From: Papilionanthe hookeriana x Papilionanthe teres
Taxonomy: Eukaryota > Streptophyta > Magnoliopsida > Asparagales > Orchidaceae
Direction: 5' to 3'
DNA: 64,000 nt
Assembly: GCA_022702705.1 (NCBI GenBank)
Contig: CM040422.1
Coordinates: forward strand, 41,873,270-41,937,269
This document shows, piece by piece, positions 45,225 to 56,180 of this stretch (positions within the stretch are counted from its first letter, which is position 1; each line of letters opens with the position of its first letter). The notes below the pieces were generated by a model. The model did no database searches. It had not been told where the DNA came from and was given only the letters and a program-made list of their open reading frames with translations. Position numbers and translations under genes: made by a program.

Positions 45225-45233
45225 TATAAATAG
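45225..45233 (+). promoter_or_regulatory. TATA box of the D 5' LTR
   Basis: TATAAATAG in the context GAGCTCTATAAATAGGAG, followed from about 45257 by a long CT-rich tract typical of plant transcription start regions. It marks the U3/R boundary near 45255-45265. Confidence 0.75.
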
Positions 45234-46610
45234 GAGATATTTCTACAAGAAAAAGAGCCTCTCTTGCCTCTCTCTTGTCTCTCTCTCTCTCCCCCTCTCT
45301 TTATTCCCCCTTAGTCATTTAGTCATTTTAGAGTCATGAAGATGTAGATTTCTACATCTTATGGAGAGATTGGAGAGGGATTTTGAGATATTTATGTAAG
45401 GGATGTACGAGTAGCGCATAGATCGGTGGGAGACTTTGGTGGAGAGATCTTCTTCTTTCCTTCAGAGGGAAAAAGCTAAGTATTGTGTTCTTCATTCTCT
45501 TGTAATTGTTGTAAACACCTTCTAGTGAATTTTCTTTGTTTTAAATCGAGTTTTTTGTCATGATTTATCCATGCTTTGTAAGTGATTTTCTTTACTCTTT
45601 CTTTTAAATTAAGTAGTGACATGTGTAGGAAAGTCATTTTTATGATAGAATTAACTATTAAATGCTTCAAGGTGACAGATAGTTGCATAAATATAATAGA
45701 ATACTAATGAAATAAGTTCCTTGTTGGCACATAAATAGTTTCATTTTTATTCTGGATCCTCATTTACTTTACAAATTGATCACTTTTATTGTTAAAACGT
45801 GTTGAAGAATTCTAAGACCTATCCGGAGATGAGTTCTTAACTAGTAGATATCACATGAATCCTTGGGTAATTGAAGGTTATATGCGAGTTATTCATGGTG
45901 AAGTGCAAATAAATAGGGAGATATTGCTTATTGCATGTAGAATTAATTAGTTTTTAGAGTGAGAGACTAAATTCTAATAATTTGGTTTATAGAAAGAAAA
46001 CATGTCACTAGTAGGGCCAACCATAGCCACCCTTGGACATCTAGTAGTGTGAGCCTAGATTAACCCATTCTACTAATAAAACATCCTGAACCGATCTATA
46101 GATTAGCCAATGTTCTTTACACTTGGACCAAAGGGTAAAGAATAGGATTGCTTCTATTTGGCACTACTACATAAAATTCTAAGCATTTCTTTCCTACACA
46201 TTATCTATGTAATTGCAAGAGAAAGGTAGTCTTTAACATCTCAAAATTCTCCAAACCAATGTATCCATAAGTTATCTTTTTATTTAAGAACTTTATTTAG
46301 GATTAGTTATTAAAAAAAACCATTTTAATCGAAATTCCAAATTTAGGACTTATAGAAATAGATTGGATTTAGCCTAAAGGATTGCTTACCTCACTTCTCT
46401 GTGGGATCGATACTGGGGTTATAAAAGAAAACCCCATTTTACTTGAAACGACACGTATACTTGCGTAGTATCCCTAGTGTGTAAAATATTTCCTAAAATT
46501 TTACAACCTTTTAATTTTATACACTAGCCACTATTTATAAATTGGGTCAAGTTTTTTGCCATCTTTTGGAAGCAAAAATTACTGTGTTATTGTGGATCGG
46601 GTCAAGTTTT

Positions 46611-46628
46611 TGGCGTCGTTGTCGGGGA
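46611..46628 (+). other. Primer binding site, tRNA-Asp type (element D)
   Basis: TGGCGTCGTTGTCGGGGA, six bases after the LTR end. It differs from the tRNA-Asp complement TGGCGCCGTTGCCGGGGA by two C-to-T changes, both at former CpG or CCG positions. Confidence 0.85.
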
Positions 46629-46873
46629 AGCTTCGGTAAGATTTTTAGGACAATTTTAGTTGAAATAATTAGGTTTAGACTTGGAAAACTGTAGTGTTGT
46701 AAAAAATATTTTTGTGTGAAAATGTGTTTTGTTATATAAAAAAAAGTGTTGTAAAAAAGAAAAAAAAATTTGTTTATGTGAAAAATAAGGTGTTCGTGAA
46801 AATATTTTGTTGTGTTGAATATATTTCATCTATTATTTGTTTAATTGTTAATGTATTATTTGTTGTGTTATGT
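46629..46873 (+). other. Leader of element D
   Basis: AT-rich, with A and T runs. An upstream ATG at 46712 is in frame with gag and open, encoding a Lys- and Val-rich extension, but I prefer the later start at 46874 by similarity to element C. Confidence 0.5.
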
Positions 46874-48600
46874 ATGCGAAACAAAGGATCTGTAAGACTT
46901 GTGCCTTATGATCCCGAGTTTGAAAAAAATAAAAAAATAAAAATACAGAAAGGACTCGAAAAACTAGAAATGGAAATGAAAAACTTTCAAGATAATAACT
47001 TAGAATATCATCATACTTCATTAAGGGAATATGTAAATCCTACAACAGATGAACTTCACTCAAGTATATAAAACCTTGTCGTAGAAGCTGACTTGTTTGA
47101 AATAAATCTTGAGATTATCCAACTGGTGCAGAACAATCAGTTTAGGGGAACTCCTTTGGAGGATCCCTATTTAAACTTATCTAGTTTTCTAGAACTTTGT
47201 GCTACATTTCGTTATAATGACATGTCAGACATTGCTGTTAGGCTAAGGCTTTTTCCTTTCTCACTAAGAGATAATGCTAAAATATGGTTATACTCATTAG
47301 CACCTGGCTCCATTAAAAATTGGGAGGAGTTAACTCAAAAATTCCTACCTAAGTATTTTCCACCTTCAAGGACTACTAAACTTAGAAATGATATTATCTC
47401 ATTTTGTCAATATGAAGGAGAATCAATATACGAAGCCTGGGAAAGATTTAAGGAACTCCTTAGAAAGTGTCCACATCATGCTCTGCCAGATTGGTTAATC
47501 ATTCAAACTTTTTATAATGGGTTAGTAGGATCCCTTAGGTCTATAATTGATGCTACTGCTGGTGGTTCATTAATGTCAAAAAATCATTTAATGAAGCATA
47601 TGCATTAGATGAAAAAATGGCTACAAATGAATTTCAATGGCTCTCTACAAGGGTAAATCATAAAAATGTAGCTAGTGTTCATGATACAGATGTGATTACA
47701 ATTCTTGCATCTCAGGTTGCCGCAATATCAAGGAAGTTAGACCAATTTGGAATGAACCAGCCTTAATTTACTTCTGTAGGTAAGGAAAGTTCAGTAGGGC
47801 GTATAATTGATTCAAACTTATCATATGACCCTTTAAATGCTATAAACAACCCATATTCTAACTTTTACAACCCGTGCTGGGAGAACCATCCTAAATTTAA
47901 CTGGAATCATACTACTGATGGTGGAAACCAAAAATGAGAAAATTACCATGTGAATCCTAATGGAATTTGGAATAATCAGGGGAACACAAACTATAGACCT
48001 TCGTATCCACCGGACTCTAACAATGATCAACAATTTTAGGATAAGAAGATGTTTATGTAAGAAGTGGTATTGAAAATGGGAAACCAGTTGCAAAGTCAAA
48101 ATTCTTTGATTAAAAATATAGAGAATCAACTGAGACAAATTGCTAATTCACTTAGCAATAGATACCAAGGAACACTTCCTAGCAACATTGAGATCAACCC
48201 TACAGAGAACACTAATGAACAAGTAGAAGCTGTCCAATTAAAAAGTGGAAGAGAGAAAGAGGATATGTAAGAAAAGTAAACTAAAAGACCTGAAAAACAT
48301 GTTTCTAAAAATCTGTAAAAATTAATTTCTCCAACTATCAGTTTGGAAAGACCACCACCTCCATTTTCTTAAAGACTTAGACAACATGAGTTGGATAAAA
48401 AATTTTCAAAGTTCATGAAAGTACTTAAGAAGTTAACGATAAATATTCCTTTCACTAAAGCTTTGGAACAGATGTCAAGTTATGCAAAGTTTATGAAGGA
48501 GATATTAAACAAGAAAAGGAAATTTGGGGATTATGAGACAGTTGCACTAAGTGAAGAGTGCAGCGCTATACTTCAGAAAAATTTTCCTCGGAGATTTAAA
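46874..48600 (+). pseudogene. gag: gag of element D
   Basis: Starts MRNKGSVRLVPYDPEFEKN (compare the C gag start). One in-frame stop occurs at 47069-47071. The gag domain follows at 47093-47560 (FPFSLRDNAKIWLYSLAPGS, FLPKYFPPSRTTKLRN, FYNGLVGSLRSIIDATAGGS). A frameshift in an A run near 47583 moves the continuing sequence (FNEAYALDEKMATNEFQWLS) to another frame. The C-terminal part is Asn-rich with several stops. The end (48391-48618) has the Athila-like TINIPFTKALEQMSSYAKFM and ECSAILQKNFPRRFKDPCS. Confidence 0.83.
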
Positions 48601-48617
48601 GATCCTTGTAGCTTATA

Positions 48618-49202
48618 ATTTCTTGTGCAATTGGAGAAAGATTATGTGGAAAAGCTTTATGTGATTTAGGTGTGAGCATTAATGTGATGCCTCTATCTAT
48701 ATATAGAAGGTTAGGTTTAGTCGATATTTCTCCCACTACTGTAACCTTTATGTTAGTTGATCGATCTATCATTTATCCTAAAGGAGTTATAGAAGACGTG
48801 CTTGTTAAAGTGGATAAATTTATCTTTCCTTTGGACTTTATTGTATTAGATATGGAGGAAGATAAAGAAATTCCAATTATTTTAGGGAGATCTTTCCTTG
48901 TTACTGGACAAGCTATGATAGATGTACAAAAAGGAGAGTTGATTATGAATATTAATGACCAGAAAGTCACTTTTGATGTATTAAAGACTATGAAATATCC
49001 AGGTGAGATAAAAGATGAGGATTGTTTTTGGATAGATGAAATTGATTATCTAAGTAAAGACAATTTCCAAGAAAGTTTTAAGAGTAAGTTAACAGATGAG
49101 ATTGAAATGGATTTTCATGATGATTTAAAAACGTTATTTAAAGAAAACTGTATATATGTTCAGGAGAGGTGTGAAATGATGGACGCTACCAAAAATAGTT
49201 AA
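48618..49202 (+). pseudogene. Aspartic protease and linker of element D
   Basis: CAIGERLCGKALCDLGVSINV holds the DLG active site. It continues in a long open frame with TVTFMLVDRSIIYPKG, FIVLDMEEDKEIPIILGRSF and MIDVQKGELIMNINDQKVTF, then an acidic linker (DEDCFWIDEIDYL ... ERCEMMDATKNS). In C and E this linker leads into RT; here it ends at a stop at 49200 and RT does not follow. Confidence 0.85.
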
Positions 49203-49793
49203 CTTTTAATTCCATTTGTTGAAAAATCTCATGAACATAAGATGGATGTACCCCCATACAATTTTAAAGCCTACCTATTTAGGGAATTCATTTATACAAC
49301 CAGTCTTTATATCTTTAATGCGACTCAATCACTAGGAAAACCTAAATTGAATGATGAACATGATAAAGTTATTGAACTAGGACTTGGAAGAGAATTTGAG
49401 GATATATTTCAAAAGAACTCTGAGTTGAGAAACGAGGATAAGGATATTGGAAGACCATTGGAAGAAATTCCTAAGGAATTAGAAAAGCCTATTTCCTTAA
49501 CTATGATAGATCCTCCATCATTTAATAGTTATAAATGAGAAGAATTGGAAGATAATTTGAAACAGAAGAGTAACATAGAAGATATTGATCCAGAATCTGA
49601 ATTATTTAAAGAGAATCTGATCCAAAATTTAGGAGATATTGAAGTATCTTATAAAGTTCCATTTCTTATAAATCTTAAGGATGATATTAATATGAAAATT
49701 GAAAAAATTAATAGAAGAATATTGGATCTAGAAAGAAATATGAGGAACAATGATATAAATAAAACTGAAAATGAAGAACTGAATGAAAAATAA
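49203..49793 (+). pseudogene. Unrecognised acidic coding stretch in place of pol (element D)
   Basis: Two open pieces in the same frame, separated by a stop (49242-49538 and 49545-49793). They are rich in Glu, Asp, Asn and Lys, with MDVPPYNFKAYLFREF and, at the end, a possible short coiled coil (KIEKINRRILDLERNMRNND). I recognise no RT, RNase H or integrase motif. It may be a diverged remnant of the polyprotein linker or foreign filler. Confidence 0.45.
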
Positions 49794-51839
49794 AAATTTG
49801 AGGATTTTATGGAATCCCTGGATCTAGAAATGATTAGGCGATTGATCGAGGATTACTTAATTGGAATTTTGATCCAGGTGGAATCATTTGTCGGGCCCGC
49901 GACGTTAAAACCAAGCACTTTATGGGAGGCAACCCATAGTTATCAGTGTGCTTTGATTTAGTGTGCTTGCGAGTCATGATTGTTCATGTGTTATTTTGTG
50001 TTTTCTTTAGTGCAGAATGGATTAATGTTGTGAGGTTATGCCTTGGTCTTGACTAAATTTGTATATGACTTCTGGTAGTGGCAGGCTGACGAGTCTGTTA
50101 TAACTCAGTTATTAACCAGAACTGAGCATTACCTTGAAGCATGTAGAGTTTGGACTTGGACCACTCCATGTCAACTCTATTACTTCCTTTATCTGACTTT
50201 GTTTTCACTGAGTAAGGTCATGAAATTGCTTAATGAACAACACATGAATAAACTGCACTATTTTTATTTACCAGATTATCATTATTAGTGTAGTTTCTTC
50301 CGTTAGAAATTGAAAGTAAGGAGGGAAAATGTGAGTAGAAAGGAGATCAAATTAACCTCAATTGATTTTTGTTTATGAATCTGCAAGTCTAGGTATTTTA
50401 GTTTGTGTGTTTGTGTTTGTGTTTGTGTTTGTGTTTGTGTTTGTGTTACAACAATTTAGAGATTTAAATAACACATAAATATATTCCTATGTCGATACAT
50501 GTCCTGCTTATTTAACCTTTCTTTAGTTTAATTTTATTCTAGCATGTTTAGTTTAGGTTTACTTTCTATTGCAAATTGTTATGTTCTAATGAATATTTGT
50601 AGATGTTTTTGACAAACATTTGTGGTAGATAGTATTTTTGAACTATTTTTCTTCCTGCTTATATTTTCTGTGTTGAATGATATACATGTTCAAATTCAAT
50701 TTTAAAGGTAGGAAGAAAAATATATTTTAAAGTTATTATACTTCCTTTAAGTTTAATATTATAATAAGCATGTTTTAGGATAGATTTACTTTCTTCTACA
50801 ATCATTCTATCTTGATTATGCATGTATATAAATTTGATAGGTTGTTGTAGTAGTTAGTAGATTTATCTTTTATTTTTCTTCCTCCTACATTTTATGGAAT
50901 TAATTGCAAAATATTTTAAAATTCATGTTTTTTTTTGGGGGGGATGAAAACAATTTTCAAAAACTTAAATTTTATTTAGCCTCAAAAATGCTATAAATAA
51001 ATTTAATTTTTGATCGAAAAATAATTATGTGTATGAAGTTATATTAGGGAAATAAAATTTTGAATATAGAAATGAGTAAGAGAATTTAGTTTAAATTTAT
51101 AGTAGTGATGAAAAATTTAAAGTTAAATTTTTCTTAGTAAATAAATGATAAAATATTGTGTAACCATCTTTAGTAAGAAAAGTAATATTTTTTGAAAAAT
51201 AGAAGGATTAGACTTTTATTTTCAATATTTAAATTTTTATTGAAAAATATTTTTTAAAATTGTTATTATATTTCTAAGTAAAAGATATATATTTTCCTTA
51301 TACTTTAGGAAAGGAAGGGTGGAATTCAAAATTATTAAAGGTCTATTCAGATATAATAATCCTTGCCTAAAAAAAAAGAATAAGAAAGATAAAGAAACAG
51401 AAAAAGAAATGAAAAGAAAAGAAAAGTATAGTATGTGAAAAAGGAAGGAGAAGCTTGAGAATTAAAGGACCTAATCAAAAATTAGTTCCACACCTGAGCT
51501 TTTTAAAGTATAAGATTTGAGAAAATCTTAAGCTTAAAAATATAATATAGTTAGTATAATTATTTTTAAAAAAGTTTTTTAAGTAAAGAAAATAAAATGA
51601 CTAACCCCTATATTTTGAAAAATTTATAAGCATTTCTGAATTAGCTAGCAACACATATTTTCATACTCTTTCATCTAAGAGATTTCTAAACTTCAAATTG
51701 GTCTCATTTACTAAAGTTTTTTCTACATTAGACTACTACATTTCTAGAAGAAAATTTTAGAAACTCCTAAAGAAACTCATACACATGATTTTCTTATGTG
51801 GTTTTACATTATTATAGTGTTACTTGAGGACAAGTAACG
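49794..51839 (+). other. 3' UTR of element D
   Basis: Begins near 49890-49940 with GGGAGGCAACCCATAG, a sequence typical of the region just after pol in Athila-group elements. This shows that the internal loss removed RT to integrase but kept the junction. It then runs AT-rich, with a (TGTTTG)n tract, a purine tract at 51365-51430, and ACTTGAGGACAAGTAAC at 51822-51838. It shares its second half with B and E. Confidence 0.7.
50403..50447 (+). repeat. (TGTTTG)n microsatellite
   Basis: About seven tandem hexamers GTTTGT inside the 3' UTR of D. Confidence 0.9.
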
Positions 51840-51844
51840 TTTAA

Positions 51845-51857
51845 GTTTGGGGGAATT
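51845..51857 (+). other. Polypurine tract of element D
   Basis: GTTTGGGGGAATT directly precedes the 3' LTR start TGATCCAC at 51858. Matching tracts precede the B LTR (34383-34394) and, degenerated to TTTCAGAGATTT on the minus strand, the E LTR (56181-56192). Confidence 0.85.
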
Positions 51858-52573
51858 TGATCCACTTTAAAAATTTCCTATTTTTATTGTAGATTTCATG
51901 CTAACTTTATGCACATTTTTAAAGATGTTACACATTAAAGGAAGGAATTTTGCATATTTTTTTCTTCAATTATAAAAATATGATTTTAGAGAAAATCAAC
52001 CAAAAACTATGCAATTTTGAGCCAAAATAAGCAAGGAAGAAAATTCTAACTTAGCAGATACTGATATATCTTTCTATGCTTAATATCTTTTATATTTCTC
52101 ACATGTTTTTGAATGAAATTGTACTTTTTAGAAAGGTTTTTTATGTCTATCTTGTAGGTGAAGATGTTAGGAACGCAACACAACTTAAATGGGGCGAAAC
52201 GGAGTTGAAACAGAGCCAAACGGAGCAAAATAGTGGAGCTGCGCACAGGGTGGCGCCTAGGCTCCAAACCTGGCGCATAGGCGCCAGTGATGACGAGAAA
52301 ACTGCGCCTAGGCACCAAAAACAAGGCCTAGGTGCCAGAATCATCCAGAAACGGTTATTTGACGGATGTTTAACGGCTTTGGGAGTTATTTTGATCATGT
52401 TAATTAGTTTTTAGACCTTCTAGAAGATTGGAAGTTACTCCTAATATATAGGACATGTGTTACAATGAATCTAGACACATTGGAGCGATTTTAATCGTGA
52501 AAAGGTGAGACCCAAAGTGAAGGGGTGCGGAGACTTGGTCACAGGAGTCTGGCGCCTAGGCGCTAGAGTCGGT

Positions 52574-52586
52574 TTCTAGAAGATTC
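52574..52586 (+). promoter_or_regulatory. Heat-shock-element-like motif, 3' LTR of D
   Basis: TTCTAGAAGATTC, the same as at 45151-45163, 62 bases upstream of TATAAATAAG at 52648-52657. Confidence 0.55.
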
Positions 52587-52647
52587 AATGAATGTGGACT
52601 ACTTTTGAAGAGATGCCTTAAGCAACCCTTAGCCATTTTCAGAGCTC

Positions 52648-52657
52648 TATAAATAAG
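52648..52657 (+). promoter_or_regulatory. TATA box of the D 3' LTR
   Basis: TATAAATAAG in the context GAGCTCTATAAATAAGAG, followed by the same CT-rich tract as in the 5' LTR. Confidence 0.7.
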
Positions 52658-54151
52658 AGATACTTTTACAGGAAAAGCGCCTCTCTTGCCTCTATCTTGT
52701 CTCTCTCTCTCTCCCCCCTCTCTTGCTTCCCCCTTAGTCATTTTAGACATTTTAGAGTCATGAAGATGTAGATTTCTACATCTTATGGAGAGATTAGTGA
52801 GGGATTTGATATATTTATGTAAGGGATGTACGAGCGGTGCATGGATCGGTGGGAGACTTTAGTAGAGAGATCTTCTTCTTTCCTTCAAAGGGAAAAAGCT
52901 AAGTATGTGTTCTTCATTCTCTTGTAATTGTTGTAAATACTTTCTAATGGATTTTCTTTATTTTAAATCGAGTTTTCTATCGTGATTTATCCATGCTTCA
53001 TAAGTGATTTCCTTTACTCTTTCTTTTAAATGAAGTAGTGACATATGTAGGAAAATCATTTTTATGATAGAATTAAGTATTAAATGCTTCTAGGTGACAG
53101 ATAGTTGCATAAATATAATAGAATACTAATGAAATAAGTTCCTTGTTGGCACATAATTTATTACCCAATTCTATCAATTCTTTACTTCTTATGTCGTTAT
53201 TTCATTTACTATTGTTTTGTAATGAAATAAATGCATGTTTAGGAATTAAGATTTTCTTAGATATTCTCTTATTAAATTATGGTGATGATATTCATACCGG
53301 ATCTTCATTTACTTTAAAAATTGATCAATCGTATTCTTAAAACCTGTTGAAGAATTCTGAGACCTATCCGGAGATGAGTTCTTAACTAATAGATATCACA
53401 TGAATCCTTGGGTAATTGAAGGCTATATGAGGGTTATTCATGGTGAAGTGCAAATAAATAGGGAGATATTGCTTATTAGGCGTAGAATTAATTAGTTTTT
53501 AGTGTGACAGACTAAATTCTAATAATTTGGTTTATAGAAAGGGAACGGGTCACTGGTAGGGCCGACCATAGCTACCCTTGGACATCTAGTAGTGTGAGCT
53601 AGATTAACCCATTCTACTAATAAAACATCCTGAACCGATCTACAGATTAGCCAATGTTCTTTACACCTAGACCAAAGGGTAAAGAATAAGATTGCTTCTA
53701 TTTGGCACTACTACATAAAATTCTAAGTATTTTTTTCCTACACATTATCTATGTAATTGTAAGAGAAAGGTAGTCTTTAACATCTCAAAATTCTCCAAAC
53801 AAATTTATCCATAAGTTGTCTTTTTACTTAAGAACTTTATTTAGGATTAGTTATTAAAAAAAACCATTTAATCGAAATTCAAAATTTAGGCCTTATAGAA
53901 ATAGATTGGAATTAGCCTAAAGGATTGCTTACCTACTTCTCTGTAGGATCGATACTGGGGTTATAAAAGAAAACCCTATATTACTTGAAATGATACGTAT
54001 ACTTGCTTAGTACCCCTAGTGTGTAAAATATTTCTGAAAATTTTACAACATTTTAATTTTATACACTAGCTGCTATTTATAAATTGGGTCAAGTTTTTGG
54101 CCATCTTTTGGAAGCTAAAATTACTGCGTTATTGCTGGTCGGGTCAAACAC

Positions 54152-54445
54152 GCGAGGGGGAGTGTAAATATATTGGGAGTAAAGTTTTAATGGGCGTCGA
54201 ATTGATATTTCTAGGTTGACAGACTAGATTTTTTATTAATTTGGTTTAGATTTTGGATCATAAGGGTCCATAGTAGGTCCTTTAGAGAGGACATGATGGG
54301 TAATATGGAGGAGAGAGGCCAATAAATACTCATCACTATTACACAAGCTGAAAAACTCTAAATTAGTCAATGTTCTCTTTGTTAGCTGATCCCCAAATAC
54401 TTATGCTTACATTTTACACTTTATATTTCTTCTCAATGATAATAT
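54152..54445 (+). repeat. LTR remnant H, right part
   Basis: Continuation of 43799-44432 after the D insertion (GGTTGACAGACTAG, TTAGTCAATGTTCTCTTTG, matching the corresponding parts of the B and D LTRs). It ends without a normal LTR end and joins a reversed PBS at about 54446, so it is truncated by a rearrangement. Confidence 0.65.
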
Positions 54446-54452
54446 CTCTTTC

Positions 54453-54468
54453 TTTACAACGACACTAA
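54453..54468 (-). other. Degenerate tRNA-Asp primer binding site beside the E LTR
   Basis: The plus strand reads ACAACGACACTAAAAACT before the LTR start at 54474. The reversed PBS of D reads ACAACGACGCCAAAAACT, so only two transitions separate them. It lies on the inner (left) side, where a 3' LTR should have host DNA. Confidence 0.65.
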
Positions 54469-54473
54469 AAACT

Positions 54474-56180
54474 TGATTCCAAAGCAAATAAGAAATCAAC
54501 TTTAATTATTTTTAATATGAGATTTTGTGCAAGTATACATATCATTTATCAAGTAATATAGGACTTTCTGATTACGCCCCGAGATATCGAACCCACGGGA
54601 AATGTTCTAAAAATTTAAAGAAAGCAAAAAAACAACTTTTTAATTTTCAAAATGATTTTGCAAGTTATGTTTTATAATTAAAAGTTTAAATACTTTTTTC
54701 TATCTTTTTTCTTAGAAAAAGTAAAGTAAGCAACTAAAATTAACAAGACTATTAAATTATATGAAAGCAAATGAGAGTAAAATATGTTTTTTCTCTTTCA
54801 ATTAATTTGTAATAATTATGGATTTTCTTTGTGGAAGTATCAAAATGTGTTGTGCCAAATAGGGGCAGTTATATTCTTTACCCTTACTTGGTTCTATAAA
54901 GAACATAAGTTAATGTGAAGTTTTAAAATCTTGTAGATGGGTTAAGCAAGGAAGATACTAGCTCTTCTTCTAGAGTTCCCTCTTTTCCCTCTACCTGGGG
55001 GATAACATCTCATTACAAAAATTAAAACATCAAACCAAATTGGAGGTTTTAGCCTGTCACTCTAAAGTCCTCTAATTCTACACCCATTAAAAAGCATATC
55101 TCCCTATTTATTTGCACACAACTATATGGACTACAATTCTCACCCATAAATTTTCATGTGATTCACTCCAATTATTGTTTGAGACAATACTGCATTATTT
55201 CTTACATGTTCTCACAATAAATTTTAACATATAAATTCGCCAAATCAAGAGGTAAATGAAGTGCAAGGTATTGGAATCATCACAATTTCTTCCGACATTA
55301 AACATCTATACTTCACACAACTTCCTTCCATAATTTAATTACTTCATCATTTGAAAGGAAAAAGATAAAAAAAACCACTCAGAACTCATGGAGAAAACAC
55401 AAACACAACTTGATCTGAAAGTAGAAATCATAATGAAAACACAACAAGTCTTACTTTAAAACCAAATGTAAAAACAAAGATAAAAAGTTATCTGAAAATC
55501 TTCTCCACAAGACACTTGAAATTCCTCTAAAACATTTTGTTTTCCACTAAATAACTTCTAAGGGGGTGGCACCCAACTCTAAGGATTCACTCTCCTAAAC
55601 TCTAATACAAACTATGATAACGTAAAGTGGAAAAGTAAAGAAAGTATGGCAAGAAGAAGACTCTTTTTCTTCCTCTTTCCGTTCAACCACTTCAAGCTTT
55701 TCTCCAACTTCTCCTGCCAATACTTCCTTTCAAAAATCTTCTATTTTTCTGATCATCAAGTCTTCATTTTAATATTTCTTCGAAAGGTGCTTTGGTGTCT
55801 CTTCAAATCATGTCCAGATTCAATGTATCTACCAAAAGATGCATTTCTTCATTCGAATATGCCGCCCAAAAGAAGTTAAGAAAATTTAAACCAAAAGTTG
55901 CTTCAAATACCCCATGGAAATGACACCAAATTTGATTTAATTCGTCACTTTTAATAGTCGTGACTATGCGCCAGCCATCGGCGCTTAGGCTCCATAGGCT
56001 AATTTTGGACACCTTTCATTTTTGCTCCAAATTTGATCCTTTTTTTGCTCCTTTCATCACAATCAATCATTTTAATTATAACTACAAGAAAAACATGAAA
56101 ATACCTTCCATTAAAGTGTAATAACATCAAAAATAGGTATAAACATGTGCATAAAAACACTATATAATTTAGGTATATCA
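54474..56180 (-). repeat. LTR of element E
   Basis: 1707 bases; in element orientation TGATATACC ... GGAATCA. It is the same family as B and F. It contains GCGCCAGCCATCGGCGCTTAGGCTCC-type sequence at 55970-56000 (given here in part). Confidence 0.83.

Larger units (their letters stand above)
44433..46604 (+). repeat. 5' LTR of element D
   Basis: 2172 bases, ending GGATCGGGTCA. It matches 51858-54146 throughout but lacks about 120 bases found in the 3' LTR near 53160-53280. It contains the palindrome GGCGCCTAGGCGCC at 44829-44842, an HSE-like motif, a TATA box and a CT-rich tract after it. Confidence 0.9.
44433..54146 (+). mobile_element. Element D: Athila-like, non-autonomous, with target duplication
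   Basis: Complete plus-strand element of 9.7 kb: 5' LTR 44433-46604, PBS, gag, protease, a short unrecognised coding stretch, 3' UTR, PPT, 3' LTR 51858-54146. It is flanked by a perfect direct repeat, AACAC (44428-44432 and 54147-54151). No RT, RNase H or integrase motif occurs between the protease (ends about 49000) and the 3' UTR (starts about 49890), so mobility would need a partner. The first LTR base is C instead of T (CGATCC against TGATCC in the 3' LTR). Confidence 0.88.
51858..54146 (+). repeat. 3' LTR of element D
   Basis: 2289 bases, TGATCCAC ... GGTCGGGTCA. It carries GGCGCCTAGG clusters at 52252-52335 and 52551-52564, an HSE-like motif (52574-52586) and a TATA box (52648-52657). 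It is followed by the right target duplication, AACAC. Confidence 0.9.

Noticed and set aside
55646..55879. Plus-strand ORF of 77 residues, Phe- and Leu-rich
   Set aside because: It lies antisense inside LTR E, and its composition follows the T-rich strand; no domain is seen.
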